From Chitinophagales bacterium (lineage in GTDB: Bacteria; Bacteroidota; Bacteroidia; Chitinophagales; LD1): a stretch of 64,000 nt of DNA. The translations under genes and the position numbers were made by a program. Shown here one piece after another: positions 63,944 to 64,000 of this stretch (its first letter is position 1; every line of letters begins with the position of its first letter). The DNA lies in contig JAHBTS010000003.1 of assembly GCA_019638515.1 (NCBI GenBank), positions 62,001-126,000 on the forward strand. The letters are read 5' to 3'. A model generated the notes under the pieces. The model was not told the origin of the DNA, ran no database searches, and was given only the letters and a program-made list of their open reading frames with translations.

Positions 63944-64000
63944 CTAATCTCTGTATTGCTCTATTACCTGAAGAATTACAGCATCGTCTTTTAGCTCTTC
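63944..64000 (-). CDS. 3' end of a minus-strand gene, cut by the window edge
   Basis: The last 18 codons and the TAG (63944-63946) of a minus-strand frame that enters from the right edge. The tail reads ELKDDAVILQVIEQYRD. The 2-base spacing to the next gene supports it as a real upstream gene. Nothing more can be said. Confidence 0.5.
   Translation of the reverse strand, partial: EELKDDAVILQVIEQYRD

Overview
The window looks like chromosome of a Bacteroidota bacterium (Chitinophagales/Sphingobacteriia-like), with GC content clearly below 50%. The signs are: a 2448-residue secreted protein ending in a gliding-motility-type (type B) type IX secretion sorting domain and carrying SprB repeats; an E1 2-oxoacid dehydrogenase with alpha and beta parts fused; a SecA of 1110 residues with a C-terminal zinc tail; many lipoproteins; few recognisable Shine-Dalgarno sites; and several exact TAnnTTTG -7 boxes of the Bacteroidota type. 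I found no rRNA, tRNA, CRISPR array or intact insertion sequence.

Region 1 (1-31 kb) is an accessory envelope/secondary-metabolite locus. It has a polysaccharide deacetylase, the giant adhesin-like protein between two paralogous transglutaminase-like lipoproteins, a decayed IS5-type transposase, a NodU/CmcH-type carbamoyltransferase and two membrane-anchored SGNH-hydrolase-like proteins. It also has three polytopic proteins that look like GT-C glycosyltransferases (two of DUF6056 type), a SAM methyltransferase, a 2OG-Fe(II) oxygenase and four PhyH-type dioxygenases. The rest are a Wzt-like ABC ATPase with no permease in view, a third transglutaminase-like protein, a B12-binding radical SAM enzyme and a five-CxxCH lipoprotein. 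Four gene junctions share the same 8-base start/stop overlap. The set suggests synthesis, hydroxylation, carbamoylation and export of an unknown glycan or lipid-linked product.

Region 2 (31-50.7 kb) is mostly housekeeping: VanZ-like protein, helix-hairpin-helix protein, secA, an orphan histidine kinase, a DUF4442 thioesterase-fold protein, era, folK, sppA, an RsmB-like rRNA methyltransferase, fused E1 dehydrogenase, a carotenoid/retinoid-type oxidoreductase, a CLC channel with CBS domains and an AhpD-like protein.

Region 3 (50.8-57.9 kb) looks like a signalling or defence island. A tight run PP2C phosphatase - membrane Ser/Thr kinase - RES-domain protein - HEPN-like protein is followed by a convergent nucleotidyltransferase/winged-helix pair of toxin-antitoxin layout. 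Its promoter region holds three palindromes. Divergent from it is an FHA-TM-trypsin-like protease. Together these give writer, eraser, phospho-reader/protease and candidate NAD+ and RNA effectors. This is my best candidate for an undescribed system.

Region 4 (58-63.4 kb) is a nitric-oxide/iron-sulfur stress locus: three proteins rich in DUF2249 repeats (one fused to a RIC/ScdA-hemerythrin module), a COX1/CcoN-like membrane protein, a SufT/MIP18-type Fe-S factor and an Rrf2 regulator with three cysteines. A 24-base inverted repeat of NsrR-like layout lies between the divergent DUF2249 genes. The window ends with a small membrane protein and the tail of another minus-strand gene.
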